A stretch of DNA of 64,000 bases, taken from Achatina immaculata (taxonomy: Eukaryota; Mollusca; Gastropoda; Stylommatophora; Achatinidae). Positions 11,851 through 21,937 of this stretch are shown one piece after another. How positions within the stretch are numbered: the first letter of the stretch is position 1; every line of letters begins with the position of its first letter. The stretch is from the NCBI GenBank assembly GCA_009760885.1, contig CM019701.1, forward strand, positions 36,470,697 to 36,534,696, written 5' to 3'. The notes under the pieces were generated by a model. The model was not told the DNA's origin, ran no database searches, and saw only the letters and a list, made by a program, of their open reading frames with translations. The position numbers and the translations under genes are program-made.

Positions 11851-12497
11851 ACCTAAGAATGTCACATATAAGTGACATCCGGCCCTTATGTAGAAAAGAG
11901 TGCCGACCGAGTCACACCTATTTAAAAAAAGCAATGGCCATGGCCCTTACTTGGCTATTACATTCACAAATATAAGGTAATAAACTAAGTTAAGGGGTAA
12001 CTAATATAAGGAGAAGTGAGCCACAAAGAGAGTAACATTTGATATTGTTACTTTCTACGAAAATAGTTGTTAAGCCTAGTTTGAACAACTGTGGTATTCT
12101 TTTTTATTCACAAAGTTGACAATTGCGGTTAACTGTGCATTCAAGATTTCGACAGACTAGCATGTTTCTTTCCACATTCCAGTTTAAATCCATAATTTGT
12201 TGTTTAAAGTGTTCATATTTCGAAACACTTTCCTTTGCAGTTCCTTTAACAAAATTTCCTTTGAAACAGCCCCTGTCCTTCAGTCGCAAGTTCTTTTTCG
12301 TATAAGTACGCTATAGTTCTAATTCCAAGATCTGTGTCAGCGAGTGACTGGGAATGCCAGTCCAGGCATTATTTGACATATAGAACATCAACACTTTCAA
12401 AGCCAAAATCCTTTCAGATTTCGACAGTGTTCATGTGATTTTAAAAAAAAGAAAGAAAAAAAAAACGATCGCACGATTTGAAATTTTAGGCGCACAT
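11851..12497. other. Unannotated, with a dispersed 45 bp block
   Basis: GCCGACCGAGTCAC through AAAAAGCA at about 11911-11950 recurs at about 13705-13740, so it belongs to an unidentified repeat. The rest is unrecognised. Confidence 0.4.
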
Positions 12498-12528
<31 letters not shown>

Positions 12529-12665
12529 CCATCATCGCCTTTCACTCCCTTGAGAGCATAGGCTACGGATAGAGGCACTCCAGTCATCCCTGTTCTTGGA
12601 ATTATTCTCTGCTTCCTTCCATGTGTATCCCTTGTCTCTGAGCACTGTCATAGTAAGGTGTAAAT
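12498..12665 (-). pseudogene. LINE C-terminal fragment with ATC-triplet tail
   Basis: The minus strand encodes DLHLTMTVLRDKGYTWKEAE then a WSASIRSLCS block, the tail usually found at the end of APE-type LINE ORFs (long helix, W.EAE, R..W). The (ATC)n run at 12498-12526 is the 3' microsatellite tail. The copy is under 200 bp. Confidence 0.7.
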
Positions 12666-12768
12666 CAGGAGTTGGCAACCTGCAGACCGCAGGCCACATC
12701 AGATTAACTATGACGTCCATTGTGCATAAAATTACTTCAGTGAAACAATTTATATACATTTATACCCA

Positions 12769-13654
12769 TCTGTATATAAAAATGAACATGTGTGTATATA
12801 TATTAGAGCATCACGCTGGAACGCCTGGAGCAATTTCAACCAAACTTGGCACACATATTACTTACAATCCGGACAGTGCACAGTGGGGGTTACATCATCC
12901 TATGATGCCCCTATCATCGGGATGCCCCTATCGACCCTAGAGGTCGGGGTGACATGTAAAATAATCGAAAATGAACGATATTAGTGTCGATTCCATAGTT
13001 TTCTGGGTCGCTGAGATGAATAGTGACACTCCCGATGCCGTTTAAGTCCAAGTTCAGCCCCCAACGGCATGGGGGGGGGGCTAGGGGTGTAGTAGGATGG
13101 GGTGAGATGTACAAATAATCTAAAGCTGCCGATATTAGTGTCGAATCCATAGTTGTTTTTTAGGTCGCTGAGATGAATAGTGACACACCCGATGCTGTTT
13201 AAGTCCATGTTCAGCCCCCATCGGCTTAGGTTGGGGGGTGGGGGGCTCGGGCTGGGGGTGGAAAGGCGGTGGCATGAACCAGGCATCCAAAACGACCGAT
13301 ATTAGTGTCGAATCCATAGTTTTCGGTGTCACGGAGATGAATAGTGACACTCCCGATGCCGTTTAAGTCCAAGTTCAGCCTCCATCGGCATGGGGGCCTG
13401 GGGTGAGGGTGGGAAATTAAATGTCCAAAAAACAAATATCCAAACTGACCTAGATTAGTGTCGAATCCATAGTGTTCGGGGTCAGACTGGTGACAGTCCT
13501 GATGACAATTAAGCCCAAGTTTAGTCGGATAGAACGAATAGAACTCTGTAGAACAGTCTAGACTCTGTAGAAACATCTAGAAGGTTATGGAAGTGAATAG
13601 AATTTTCGTGATTGGGGTAAATAAATACCCAGACAACGTTGGGTACTCAGCTAG
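12769..13654 (+). mobile_element. Non-autonomous Helitron with internal tandem repeats
   Basis: It starts TCTGTATATAAAAATG, the TC-plus-AT-rich form usual for Helitron 5' ends. It ends with a hairpin (TACCCA 13626-13631 pairing with TGGGTA 13640-13645), five bases, then CTAG. The host base before is A and the base after is T, as Helitron insertion requires. The 886 bp body encodes no Rep/helicase. It carries about 3.5 units of a 153-167 bp repeat whose anchor GATATTAGTGTCGA recurs at 12977, 13131, 13298 and, variant, 13451. This layout resembles the molluscan pearl/Helentron-associated elements known to carry satellite-like monomers of about 160 bp. Confidence 0.85.
12977..13530. repeat. 153-167 bp tandem repeat inside the Helitron
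   Basis: Each unit holds an ATTAGTGTCGAATCCATAG block, a GAGATGAATAGTGACAC block, a GATGCCGTTTAAGTCC block and a G-rich spacer that varies in length. The overlapping Pro/His-rich minus-strand open frames are repeat artefacts. Confidence 0.9.
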
Positions 13655-13788
13655 TAGTTTTATTTAAAAAATGGTAATAATAATAATAATAATAGAGAAG
13701 AATGCCGACCGAGTCACTCCTATAAAAAAGCACTGGTCATAACCCTATGATTATTTTATTAGGAAGATTGTCAATCCCAGTAAAATGA
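13655..13788. other. Short spacer with ATA-triplet run and dispersed block
   Basis: (TAA)n at about 13673-13694 and the second copy of the GCCGACCGAGTCAC block. Confidence 0.6.
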
Positions 13789-13853
13789 TTTATGATTGCA
13801 TTAACCGAAAACTGCACTAATCGAAACCGCACATATCGAGGTTTACCTGTATA
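13789..13853 (-). mobile_element. Possible pogo/Tigger-type terminal repeat
   Basis: Read on the minus strand: ACAGGTAAACCTCGATATG, GCGGTTTCGATTAGTGCA, then TTTTCGGTTAATGCA. This is the cascading form of pogo-class termini, and it is similar to 8276-8312. No partner end or transposase was found. Confidence 0.4.
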
Positions 13854-15110
13854 TCGTCTATGACTCACAAAGTATCATAGAAAAGTGCTGTAATTGTTGA
13901 GTCATATGTACAGATAGAGGTGCACATGTTATTGTTTCACTTTCTGAGGCTGATATGATAGTCCTTTGTAATTAAGGTATTGTTATTTTGGACTAGAATT
14001 TATATTTTTTAAAACTGTTTAAAGTAGAATAATAAACACCAAAAATCTTAGAGCAAAGTTCGGTGGGAATCCTTGACCAAATGGGCTCCCACAGTATAGG
14101 CGGCAATTATAAGTCTGCCAGGACAAGAATGCGCCGAACAGAGTTGGCGATCTGAGGTAGATAAATAATACCGCTATCGTCCAAGATTTTTTTTTATCAC
14201 AAGAGTAACAGGTAATGTTTTGCAGTCTTCACCTGGGAATGCGCACAGTAAAAGTTCGGAAAAAAAATCGCAGCCACCAAGGATTATTCCCCCAAAGGAG
14301 TTGATCAGTAGGACCAATGGATATAATGTCGCGTCCACCCGATAGCTATGAAGATTTGACTGTCTGCTGTAAGGTGCATGAATAGCTTCCATAAGAGTAA
14401 TGAATTGCTAATCACGCCGCCTTTTGTCTCACAGAACGGCAATTCCTGGACTCGCGTAATCAACCATAATAGGTGTTTTGACATGTGACGAAAGTTTGAC
14501 TCCTAAAGTGTCAGATGCATGCTAGGAAGAGGGACTGACTTAATGACCGGACTGACATATTTTACCTGTCTTACCCGGTGACATAAGTGGACACGTGGGT
14601 TGGTCTCAGAGACATCCTATAAACTGAAAGACAGGCGTAGTCGATATATATGCGGGGGAACAATAAGGTTAGGGGGGTAGAAAGAGAAGACGAGAGACGA
14701 GAGAGAAGAAAACTCCGCTCCGTCTTCGAGCAAGACAGTGTAGAGTTGATTACAACTGTTTGGAAAACATTGTTTTAGTAGAAAAACCCCGTCAGATCAG
14801 GCGTTAATTCAGTTTTTTTTTCATCATGTTACGCTTAAATTGAAATCATTATTGTATATGAAGGTGCTAGATTGACTTTCAAGCAAACGATAAATAAACT
14901 TAGTAATTATCAAGCCGAACATGACTGGCTGACAAGTTATTATTATTGAAGGACTGAGTGATCGAGTGATCTAAATGTATCGTCAAATTTTGAATAAGAA
15001 CAATCACCAGTAAATTAAATTAACTATAAACAGAACATTATAAGTGACAATCGGTTAAAAAAAAGTGTACGCTGGGGGACTGGGTGTTTCATATGGAAGG
15101 TTTCGCTTTA
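13854..15110. other. Unannotated; weak promoter-like segment
   Basis: No coding domain. A TATATATGCGGGGG stretch at about 14645-14660 followed by a purine-rich GAGAGA segment looks superficially like a transcription start region or LTR, but no paired LTR or downstream exon was found. Confidence 0.35.
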
Positions 15111-15111
15111 A

Positions 15112-16815
15112 GTGGCTGTGGATGAGGATGTCCTTGAGAGAAGATGTTACGGGTGTCAAGGTCGAGTTGGATTAGTGGCAAATGACGATAAAGAATTTTC
15201 TTAACCATCTGACCTTGCGGATGGAAAGGCAGTACTAACTTAACTCTGTCAGGTGGGCTAATAGGCTTTTTTTCTAAATGCTTCCTTGCGGTTTATTAAT
15301 TGTATAATGAATAATGTATAATGTGAAGGCTGCACGAGGGACATTTTCTGGGTAGAAAAAACGATGCTACCCTTTCAAATAATAATAAAGTGGAAGCAGC
15401 CATCAAAGCTTTAATTAGAGAAGATAGTCTCCCACCTCGAGCTGTTTCTCTTCGCATCAAGGACATCTGTTTAGGCACACCTACCTTCTATCTTCTTTCT
15501 AAAATCCACACACCAGGTAACCCGGGACGTCCTATTGTATCAGCGTGTTTATGTCCCACTGAGCACATTTCTGACTTTTTGAACAGCATTTTCCAACCGC
15601 TAGTACACAAACTGCCCTTTAATTTGAAAGATACCAAACACGCCTTAGCCACTCTTGAAGCGATCACATTCTCTCCGCACCACTCCTATCACATCTTTCT
15701 CCTTGATGTCTGTTCTCTCTACACCTCTATCCCCCATGAAGATGGCCTCTTACCACTCCGTTATTTTCTCGACAAAGACCCTCACCCCACCATTAACACT
15801 GATGCCATAATAAGATTCACACAACTAGAATTCAACCTAAATTCTTTTGAATTCAAGCAAAACCGCTGATAGACTTCCAGAATTCTATAAAAGATATATC
15901 GATGACGGCATTGGAGTCACCAGTATGCCATAGGACAAGCTAAAAAATGTTTACTGAATTCGCTAACTCACTTAATAGTAACATAAAATTCACTTGTGAA
16001 ATTTCTGAAAAGTCTGTGAGCTTTTTAGACATTAAAATATCTAATGGCACAAACAGGCTTATTACCGCCATTTTTACAAGCCCATCGACAGCCACACCTT
16101 TTTACTCTACAGTTCCTCCCACATCCTGAAGCGTGTAAGAACTCCATCCCGTACTCCCAACTACCCCGTCTACGCCGCATGTGTCAGGATAACTCGGACT
16201 TTATTAGAATTTTTCCGTCATCGCACCTACCCAGAAAATATCCCTCGTGCAGCCTTCAACCGCATCCAACTAATAAACCCCAACGAAGCATTTAGAAAAA
16301 AGCCTGTTACCCCATCTGACAGAGTTAAGTTAGTACTGCTTTTCCATCTGCAAGGTCAGATGGTTAAGAAAATTCTTTATCGTCATCTGCCACTAATCCA
16401 ACTCACATGGATTCTCCAGTCATCCCTGTTCTTTGTATAATTTGTATAATTCTCTGCTCCTTCTATGCGCATCTCTTATCTCTTAACATTTTCTACACTC
16501 AAACATGCACTATTTTGCACCTTTCAGCACGAACACATTATATCCCTGGTAACGGACATATATTGTTTATGTTCCTGAATCCACACAAGCGATACTTTTG
16601 TGCCTTTACAAGGACTGAGATAAGTTTTCATTCAATTTTTTCATTAATATTTTCATTTTTGTTTACATAAGTTTGATGTGAATCTATACTTTGTCTCCTC
16701 TCTCTGATTCTTCGTCTTGTTTGTTTTTGTTTGACAAAGGCTATCGCTGAAACGTCACAACTGTGTTATCGTTAAATAATAAAGCCGTTCATACTTTTTT
16801 TCCTACTTTATACAT
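15112..16815 (+). pseudogene. Penelope-like element (reverse transcriptase) with inverted flank
   Basis: 15390-15869 encodes a Penelope-type RT: FYLLSKIHTP, GRPIVSACLCPTEHISDFLN, a KDTKHALATLE block and motif A FLLDVCSLYTSIPHEDG. After an internal deletion near 15870, FYKRYIDDGIG supplies the catalytic YIDD. 15947-16129 encodes IKFTCEISEKSVSFLDIKI, and later frames carry RLRRMCQDNSDF. The N-terminal third is missing and several frameshifts exist. At about 16406 the sequence jumps straight to the 3' tail, so the GIY-YIG endonuclease is absent. 15164-15354 is a minus-strand copy of 16229-16406, an inverted arm of the kind known around Penelope copies. Confidence 0.85.
15164..15354 (-). repeat. 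Inverted arm of the Penelope-like element
   Basis: It is about 90% identical to the reverse complement of 16229-16406, including GTTGGATTAGTGGCA, GACCTTGC(A/G)GATGGAAA and GGCTGCACGAGGGA. It continues leftwards into a linker block (AAGTGGCTGTGGATGAGG, 15112) also found next to the GIY-YIG piece at 34.1 kb. Confidence 0.9.
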
Positions 16816-16978
16816 TTTGGAGGAGTAGAAGTCATCCTGATCGAGGCTTCATCCAGAGCGGGCAAGGCCTTTGCAGATTCCTCTCTTGTCAACTACGAGC
16901 GCCTCAAGGGTCAGGTTGTTTTGGGAATGAAGCTCAAAAAAGTAGTAAACTCTGTAGGTATCGGCGCCAGTCCAATGG
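16816..16978 (+). other. GC-rich coding-like fragment, unidentified
   Basis: From 16819 one frame is open across the whole segment (GGVEVILIEASSRAGKAFAD, continuing with NYERLKGQVV). GC content is well above the surroundings. It lies between the Penelope 3' end and the LINE H tail. I do not recognise the protein. It may be part of an unknown transposon rather than a host exon. Confidence 0.3.
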
Positions 16979-16984
16979 TTTCTT

Positions 16985-17300
16985 TTTATCTTGTCTTGTC
17001 TTGTCCTTCCTCATTTACTGCTAGGTGTAGAGGTGAAGTGCAATTGTCTCCCAATGGCTCGCCTGTTGACTTCGTACATTGAGATGTTCAGGGACTCTGC
17101 TATACCATCGGTCCATCGTTTGCATGTGCGGCCCCTTCCTCTGCCTTTTTGTGGTCTGTAAAACATTGCTCTCTGTGGTACACGTTCTGTTGGTAGTCGT
17201 GATACGTGACCGAACCATTTTATTTGCTGTTTTTAATATAGTGTTTTCTTTTTGTTGAGGTCTATATTGGCTATCATTTTCTGTAACTCATGCCACCTTA
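16985..17300 (-). pseudogene. LINE family H C-terminal fragment
   Basis: The minus strand reads QQIKWFGHV-like sequence, then VPQRAMFY and a KGRGRGRTCKRW-type block across a frameshift. This is the C-terminal signature of APE-type LINEs. The TTGTCTTGTC repeats at 16985-17005 are its ACAAG pentanucleotide 3' tail. Confidence 0.7.
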
Positions 17301-17720
17301 TAAAATTTTGCATTGTCCTTTTCACATGGTTTCAGTTATGCTTGTGATACAGGTGCAATGAACAAAAAGATGAAACATAAAACTGAAATCACTAAAGATG
17401 TTTTGGAGTAAGATGCAGCACGTTAAGGGCCAGAAACAGAAATGAAGGAGCTCCGAGAGAAGTTGCAGAACTTCGAACAACTGACAATAACGGAAAGAAA
17501 AGACGACCCAAGGTTTTTCGTCGTGGTCAGAATTTAGAGAATATGATAATCATTAGAAAACTCAGAAGAAAAATCCTGACACAGACTAGAAAAGTGGTAA
17601 AAGAAAGAAAGAGAACTGCCCCTGATTACACACATCAGAACACAGCGCAGCATAGAGAGGTATGAGCACCAACCCCAGATATCAGCATTGGAGGAATTTT
17701 TTTTAAGACGACGAAAACAA
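17301..17720. other. Unannotated, may include further LINE H debris
   Basis: The minus-strand similarity fades out. The plus strand shows a short charged helix-like reading (ETEMKELREKLQNFEQ) without known identity. Confidence 0.3.
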
Positions 17721-17937
17721 CAGGCCGTGACCCGGTGGTACTGCAAACCAGGTCCACCCATAATGAGACGTGGATCCTGCTCCCTGCATTCAATGTGCAG
17801 GGCAGGCCTCGAACATCTCAATTTGTTCAAAAATAACGACGCTTTTGTTTTGACCACAGGGCATGCTGACCAGGGTACCTGCCAAGAGGACACTTTGACC
17901 CCAGCCACTTTGATCTTAGCCAAAAGGCAAGAGCAAT
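17721..17937 (-). pseudogene. U2 snRNA-derived pseudogene
   Basis: Read on the minus strand, it begins ATTGCTCTT then GCCTTTTGGCTAAGATCAAA-GTG, matching the conserved U2 5' region (the branch-recognition flank and U6-pairing segment). A TCCTCTTGGCAGG stretch is stem IIa-like. TTATTTTTGA sits where the Sm site belongs, followed by GCAGGGAG. Near the 3' end GGACCTGGTTTGCAGTACC matches the stem IV region. The GTAGTA branch-point element is replaced by unrelated bases and the length (about 217 nt) exceeds the usual 188-192 nt. It is therefore a decayed copy or a U2-derived SINE, not a working gene. Confidence 0.7.
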
Positions 17938-18766
17938 AAGACAAAGTCCATAAGCTAAAACATTCAATTTTCATCCATTTTTGTTAAGCATTCTCCTGTT
18001 CTATTTTCCCCATTTGCTTTTAAGTATTATCATTCGCTTCATATGTCTTTGTCTTCCAAATTCCAGCTCCTTCATACATTACATTCACCCCAAACTCTCA
18101 TCCCTGTTTCACATTGAAGCACATTGCAGAAAGATATAGTGTATAGACATCTCATGTATATTCGATGAATCTTTCTTTGTTCGATTATGGTTTATTTCCC
18201 TTTTTCAAAAATTGTAATCTAACATTTTACATGCAACATTTACTGGAAATAATATTTTGCTTAAGCAGCAAAGATTTCTTTCTTCGATTCTGTTTTGTTT
18301 TGTTAGTTTTGTTTTTGCTTCTCTTTTAACAACGCCACTTAAATGAGCGCGCTTCCGGATATCTGTTAGACCAGGGAATGAAAGACTCGTGTCGGGTTTT
18401 AAGACCTTTTTTTGTAGGAGAGGTATTAATTATTAAGCGTTTCCGTTGCACTTTTTAAGCCTTCTGTAAAGTTTTTTTTAACAGCTTCTTTGTCAGCGGT
18501 TTGAATTGTATTGATCTTTCAATACATCATCTAGAAAGAAACATATTTATGGCTTAGAATAATTTAAAAGAATGGAAGTTTGTGATTAAATGCGGCGAAA
18601 TCACTGACAATGAAGGAAGCAGAAATTAAGAAACTTCAGTAACACAGGACAAAGTTTTCATACGCAGACCTTCTTCAGTGACAAATAAAACAAAAACAAG
18701 ATATATGAAATAATTCTTTAAAAAGGGGAATAGAAAGGAAGAGAACAGTCTACACAGTGATGGGGT
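17938..18766. other. No recognised feature
   Basis: AT-rich, without ORF, RNA or repeat assignment. Confidence 0.4.
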
Positions 18767-18776
18767 TCACAAATAT

Positions 18777-19141
18777 CATTCATTCATTCATTTGCATGTC
18801 CCTTGCGGAACTTTGCCTCCCAAACAGCACTCCTGTAGGCCTCTCGGTTGTGAGCAAGATGGCCTGCTGCTGTTGCATCCATTTCCAGATCGTCAACGAT
18901 GTCTTGCAGCCATCTTCGTCTTGGTCTTCCTCTCTTTCTTTTTCCCATTATGTATCCTTCCAATACGGTCTTCTCTAAATTATCATGACGTTTAATGTGT
19001 CCAAAATATTTCAGTTTTCTCTCTTTAATCCTCTTCACTAGCCAGCCTTCTTCAATATTAAGCTCTTGTAGTTCTTTGTTCTTTTTTGTGTCCATGATAT
19101 TTGGAGAACTCTTCTGTAGCATTTACATTCAAAGGCATTTA
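18777..19141 (-). pseudogene. LINE family C, 5'-truncated, 10 bp TSD
   Basis: It encodes on the minus strand LQELNIEEGWLVKRIKERKL, KYFGHIKRHDNLEKTVLEGY, KRKRGRPRRRWLQDIVDDLE and a C-terminal REAYRSAVWEAKFRKG, the RT-downstream tail of an APE-type LINE. The 3' tail is a CATT run (TGAA units in sense). TCACAAATAT at 18767-18776 and 19142-19151 is the duplication. The frame is open over about 112 codons, so this is a fairly young insertion. Confidence 0.9.
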
Positions 19142-19151
19142 TCACAAATAT

Positions 19152-19696
19152 AGCCTCGATATTTGGCACTGCAGTTAACAAATCTAATCTAGACACTTGT
19201 AATTGTGTAACATAGTGCTTTGTAAGTTATGATTATTGTATTATTATAGCCGTGCATATTAGGATAGGATAGTATTGTTGTTATTAATAGAATTAATATT
19301 ATTATTGCTATTAGCATTTTTATTATAGTTATGATTATTATTGATAAGTAGAAAATAGGTAAGAAACGATTTGACAACCAGTGGGAGAGGAACTCCCCCA
19401 AGGTATTAGTATTATTACGATAGAATTAAGCAAATACTTAGAAATGCTAGACGCTGACAATGACTAAGAGGATTTCCTCATATAACAATAGTACAGATGG
19501 AGACAAACAGACACTGTATAAACAGAAGTGGACTAATAATAACCGTCAAGTATAGCAAACACCTGATGCTGGATAAGAAGAGTTTACCCACGCGAAAAAA
19601 TTGAATAAACGGATTTAACTCAACAGACCTACTTACGGGTCAGATATATTTTGCTAATCTTATGACGCAGTTTGCACACATAAATAGTCCAACGGA
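19152..19696. other. Unannotated AT-rich stretch
   Basis: Contains one isolated unit (about 19150-19200) of the minisatellite expanded at 21938-22256. Otherwise unrecognised. Confidence 0.4.
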
Positions 19697-19806
19697 CCAA
19701 TAAGATGACCAAAGGGGGTGAACCAACTCGTCCCAAAGTCCAATCATTATATAAGTCAATCAGCTGACCAATAGAAAGATCTATTGGACAGATGACGATA
19801 TAAAAG
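19697..19806 (+). promoter_or_regulatory. Promoter-like cluster of CCAAT boxes and a TATA box
   Basis: CCAAT occurs at 19697, 19740 and 19768, its inverse ATTGG at 19783, and TATAAAAG at 19799. The spacing is that of a class II promoter. Purine-rich sequence with a GA run (19856-19888) follows. No exon was identified downstream, and element X is inserted 260 bp later. It may belong to an unrecognised LTR or gene. Confidence 0.45.
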
Positions 19807-20313
19807 AAAGACATGCAGTCAGAGACGATTGGGAAGACAGAGAAAAGAAAAATGGAAAGAGAGAGAGAGAAAGAGAGAGAGAGAGGAGAGCAACTACAGA
19901 TAAATAGATGGATAATTAGAGCAATAGATATTCAGAAGATAGAAAAGTAGTTTAGAACCAGAAGTAACGTAGGGATAAAGAAGATGCTTCCGGTTAGAAA
20001 GTGATTACTAGTACTTCGTGAGAAATCCAGAAGATTTGATATTTTTGGAACTTTGTGTAAAATGCTTTCAGAGATCTTCTTCTTCTTCTTCGTTCACTTC
20101 TACCACCAAAAACCGCACTGTGATCCTACTGAATTCATGCCTGTGGTCCTCGTTAGGTCCCGTGGTCCCCTGTGTGGTCCAAAATAGACCACACGAGATC
20201 CACGAAAGGACCACATTGGGTTCAGAGTATCACAGTGCTTTACCCTGTATTCTTGGTGGGTCTCGGAAGCGGGATTGCGTGACACCGTGGTTTTCATTGC
20301 ACCAGTTTAGTCT

Positions 20314-20579
20314 AGGGTTGGACTTTCTCACCGGAAGACCTCGACGTGTTTAGGATATCAGTGCATCCCCGCTGGGTGAGAGGCGGTAGCCCACCCAGGC
20401 CAGAGTTGGACTTTCTCACCGGAAAACCTCAACCTGTTTTGAGATACCCGTGTACCACCGCCGGGTGAGAGGTGGTTGCCCATCCAGTCCAGGGTTGGAC
20501 TTTCTCACCGGAAAACCTCAGCGTGATTAGGATACGCAAACATCCCCGCCGGGTGAGAGGTGGTTGCCTATATAGACTT
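20314..20579. repeat. 88-89 bp tandem modules in element X
   Basis: The anchor GTTGGACTTTCTCACCGG recurs near 20314, 20402 and 20491, each followed by GGGTGAGAGG(C/T)GGT. Copy 2 has the same three modules at about 54987-55250. Confidence 0.9.
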
Positions 20580-20754
20580 CCCTGGTCCAGTGTCTCCGAC
20601 TTCAGCATTTTGCGGTCGTGGCCGCTACCCTTCCTAGTTGTGACCAGGATGGAGCTTTTGTCCAGGAGGACGAATCCTCGCCACTAGTGACTTCTACCCC
20701 TGGGTTGAGCCGGTTTAGGCATTATCCCAGTATGGGCGTGTTTGGGACGGGACC

Positions 20755-21075
20755 GACCTCTAGGGCGGAGGTACTGTGACATGCATAGCCTTCAAGATTC
20801 ACCCCTGGTATGAGCCGGTTTAGGCAAAATTCACCAGTATGGGTGTTTATCAGGCGTTACCGACCTCTAGAGCGGAGGTGGCATGACATGTCTAGCCATC
20901 AAGTTCCACCCCTGGTGTGTGCCGGTTTAGGCATATTTCACCAGTGTAGGTGTATTCCGGACGTGGGCGGCCTCTAGAGCAGAGGTGCCGTGGTATAGCT
21001 CTCATAGCGATACTACTGGACATACCGGTTAAACTTCACTTTCCACCACCTTTTCCCATCGGCTCCGCACAGCAA
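20755..21075. repeat. 107 bp tandem modules in element X
   Basis: Starts of the (G/C)CCTCTAG...GAGGT hairpin lie at about 20755, 20862 and 20969. Each is followed by CCCCTGGT(A/G)TG(A/T)GCCGGTTTAGGC. Confidence 0.85.
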
Positions 21076-21937
21076 CCTTTATTTCTGTTCCGCATTCACT
21101 TCCTTAACCGGGAGGAGCTTCACTCCACGCGCGGCATTTGAAGAGTCTCGCCAGCAGTGTCTTAACCTCTGGGACAAGCCGGTTCATGCATTTCACCCGA
21201 TATGACTGCACTCAGGACGTGACCGACCTCCAGACCAGAGGTGCCGTGATTTGACTGTTTGCTTCGCTTTATCCTTTCTACCACCTTTTCCGCAGTGATG
21301 CTGCGCGGCAACCTCATTTGCAAATTTCTTCATTGGCCGGGAGGAGCACCGCTCCACGCACGGCAGCTGAAGATCTCGCCAACAGCGGCAGATGAGCTAC
21401 CAAACGTGCCACTCATCTACCCTAAGTAACTGGTTTCAGGCGCCAGATATTCGCCCTCGCCCCTTCTCCTGTCAGTTTAAACAGTTCTGCCACGGGAAGG
21501 CCAGGAGCTGGACTTGACTGCCAGAGGCTGTTTGTGGCGCGTTTGCAGTCCTTAGAACCACTTTCAGAGATGTTTCAATTTGATACTTGTGAATTTCGCT
21601 TGGTGAACATTAAAGGTGGAATATAATTTGATTCTGGAACTGACCATCTGAATTCTATAGTAACTGTGTGTGTTAAGATTTCAGTCTTGTGGTGAACCAT
21701 ATATTATCACATGTAGTGACATTCTGAAATGTTGAAGTGAACGAAAATAAGAAGTAGTAATGTGTATTTATAATAACTTAAAAGTGACAAAGAATATCAC
21801 ACGTTTTCGAAGCCACAGTCTAAAATAGAAGTGAGAGAAAGTCAGCTTAACGATCATATAACAAAAATAAAGACTATAGTAAGTTTCAACATAAAACGCT
21901 TCAATCATTAATATGTAATCACAACTCTACAATATTA

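Larger units (their letters stand above)
20076..21560 (-). mobile_element. Element X copy 1: long retroposon without ORF, 11 bp TSD
   Basis: It is flanked by CTTTCAGAGAT at 20065-20075 and 21561-21571. The 1485 bp body is related to 54753-56058 and, inverted, to 48928-49884. On the minus (sense) strand it ends in a GAA-repeat tail. Copies differ at the other end, as in LINE-type 5' truncation. It contains about three 88-89 bp modules (20314-20579, GTTGGACTTTCTCACC anchor) and three 107 bp modules (20755-21075, CGACCTCTAGAGCGGAGGT hairpin anchor). No open frame over about 110 codons is present and none is shared by all copies. I do not recognise the family. Confidence 0.85.

Noticed and set aside
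12914..13576. Several Pro/His-rich minus-strand ORFs
   Set aside because: They follow the tandem repeat inside the Helitron and change frame from unit to unit.
15322..15360. TGT GAA GGC TGC reading CEGC, as in a nuclear-receptor zinc finger
   Set aside because: It is part of the inverted Penelope arm and the surrounding residues do not fit a DBD.
15293..15480. Minus-strand ORF opposite the Penelope RT
   Set aside because: Shadow of the RT frame.
20018..20353. 111-residue ORF spanning the element X 3' boundary
   Set aside because: Starts outside the element and is not conserved in the other copies.
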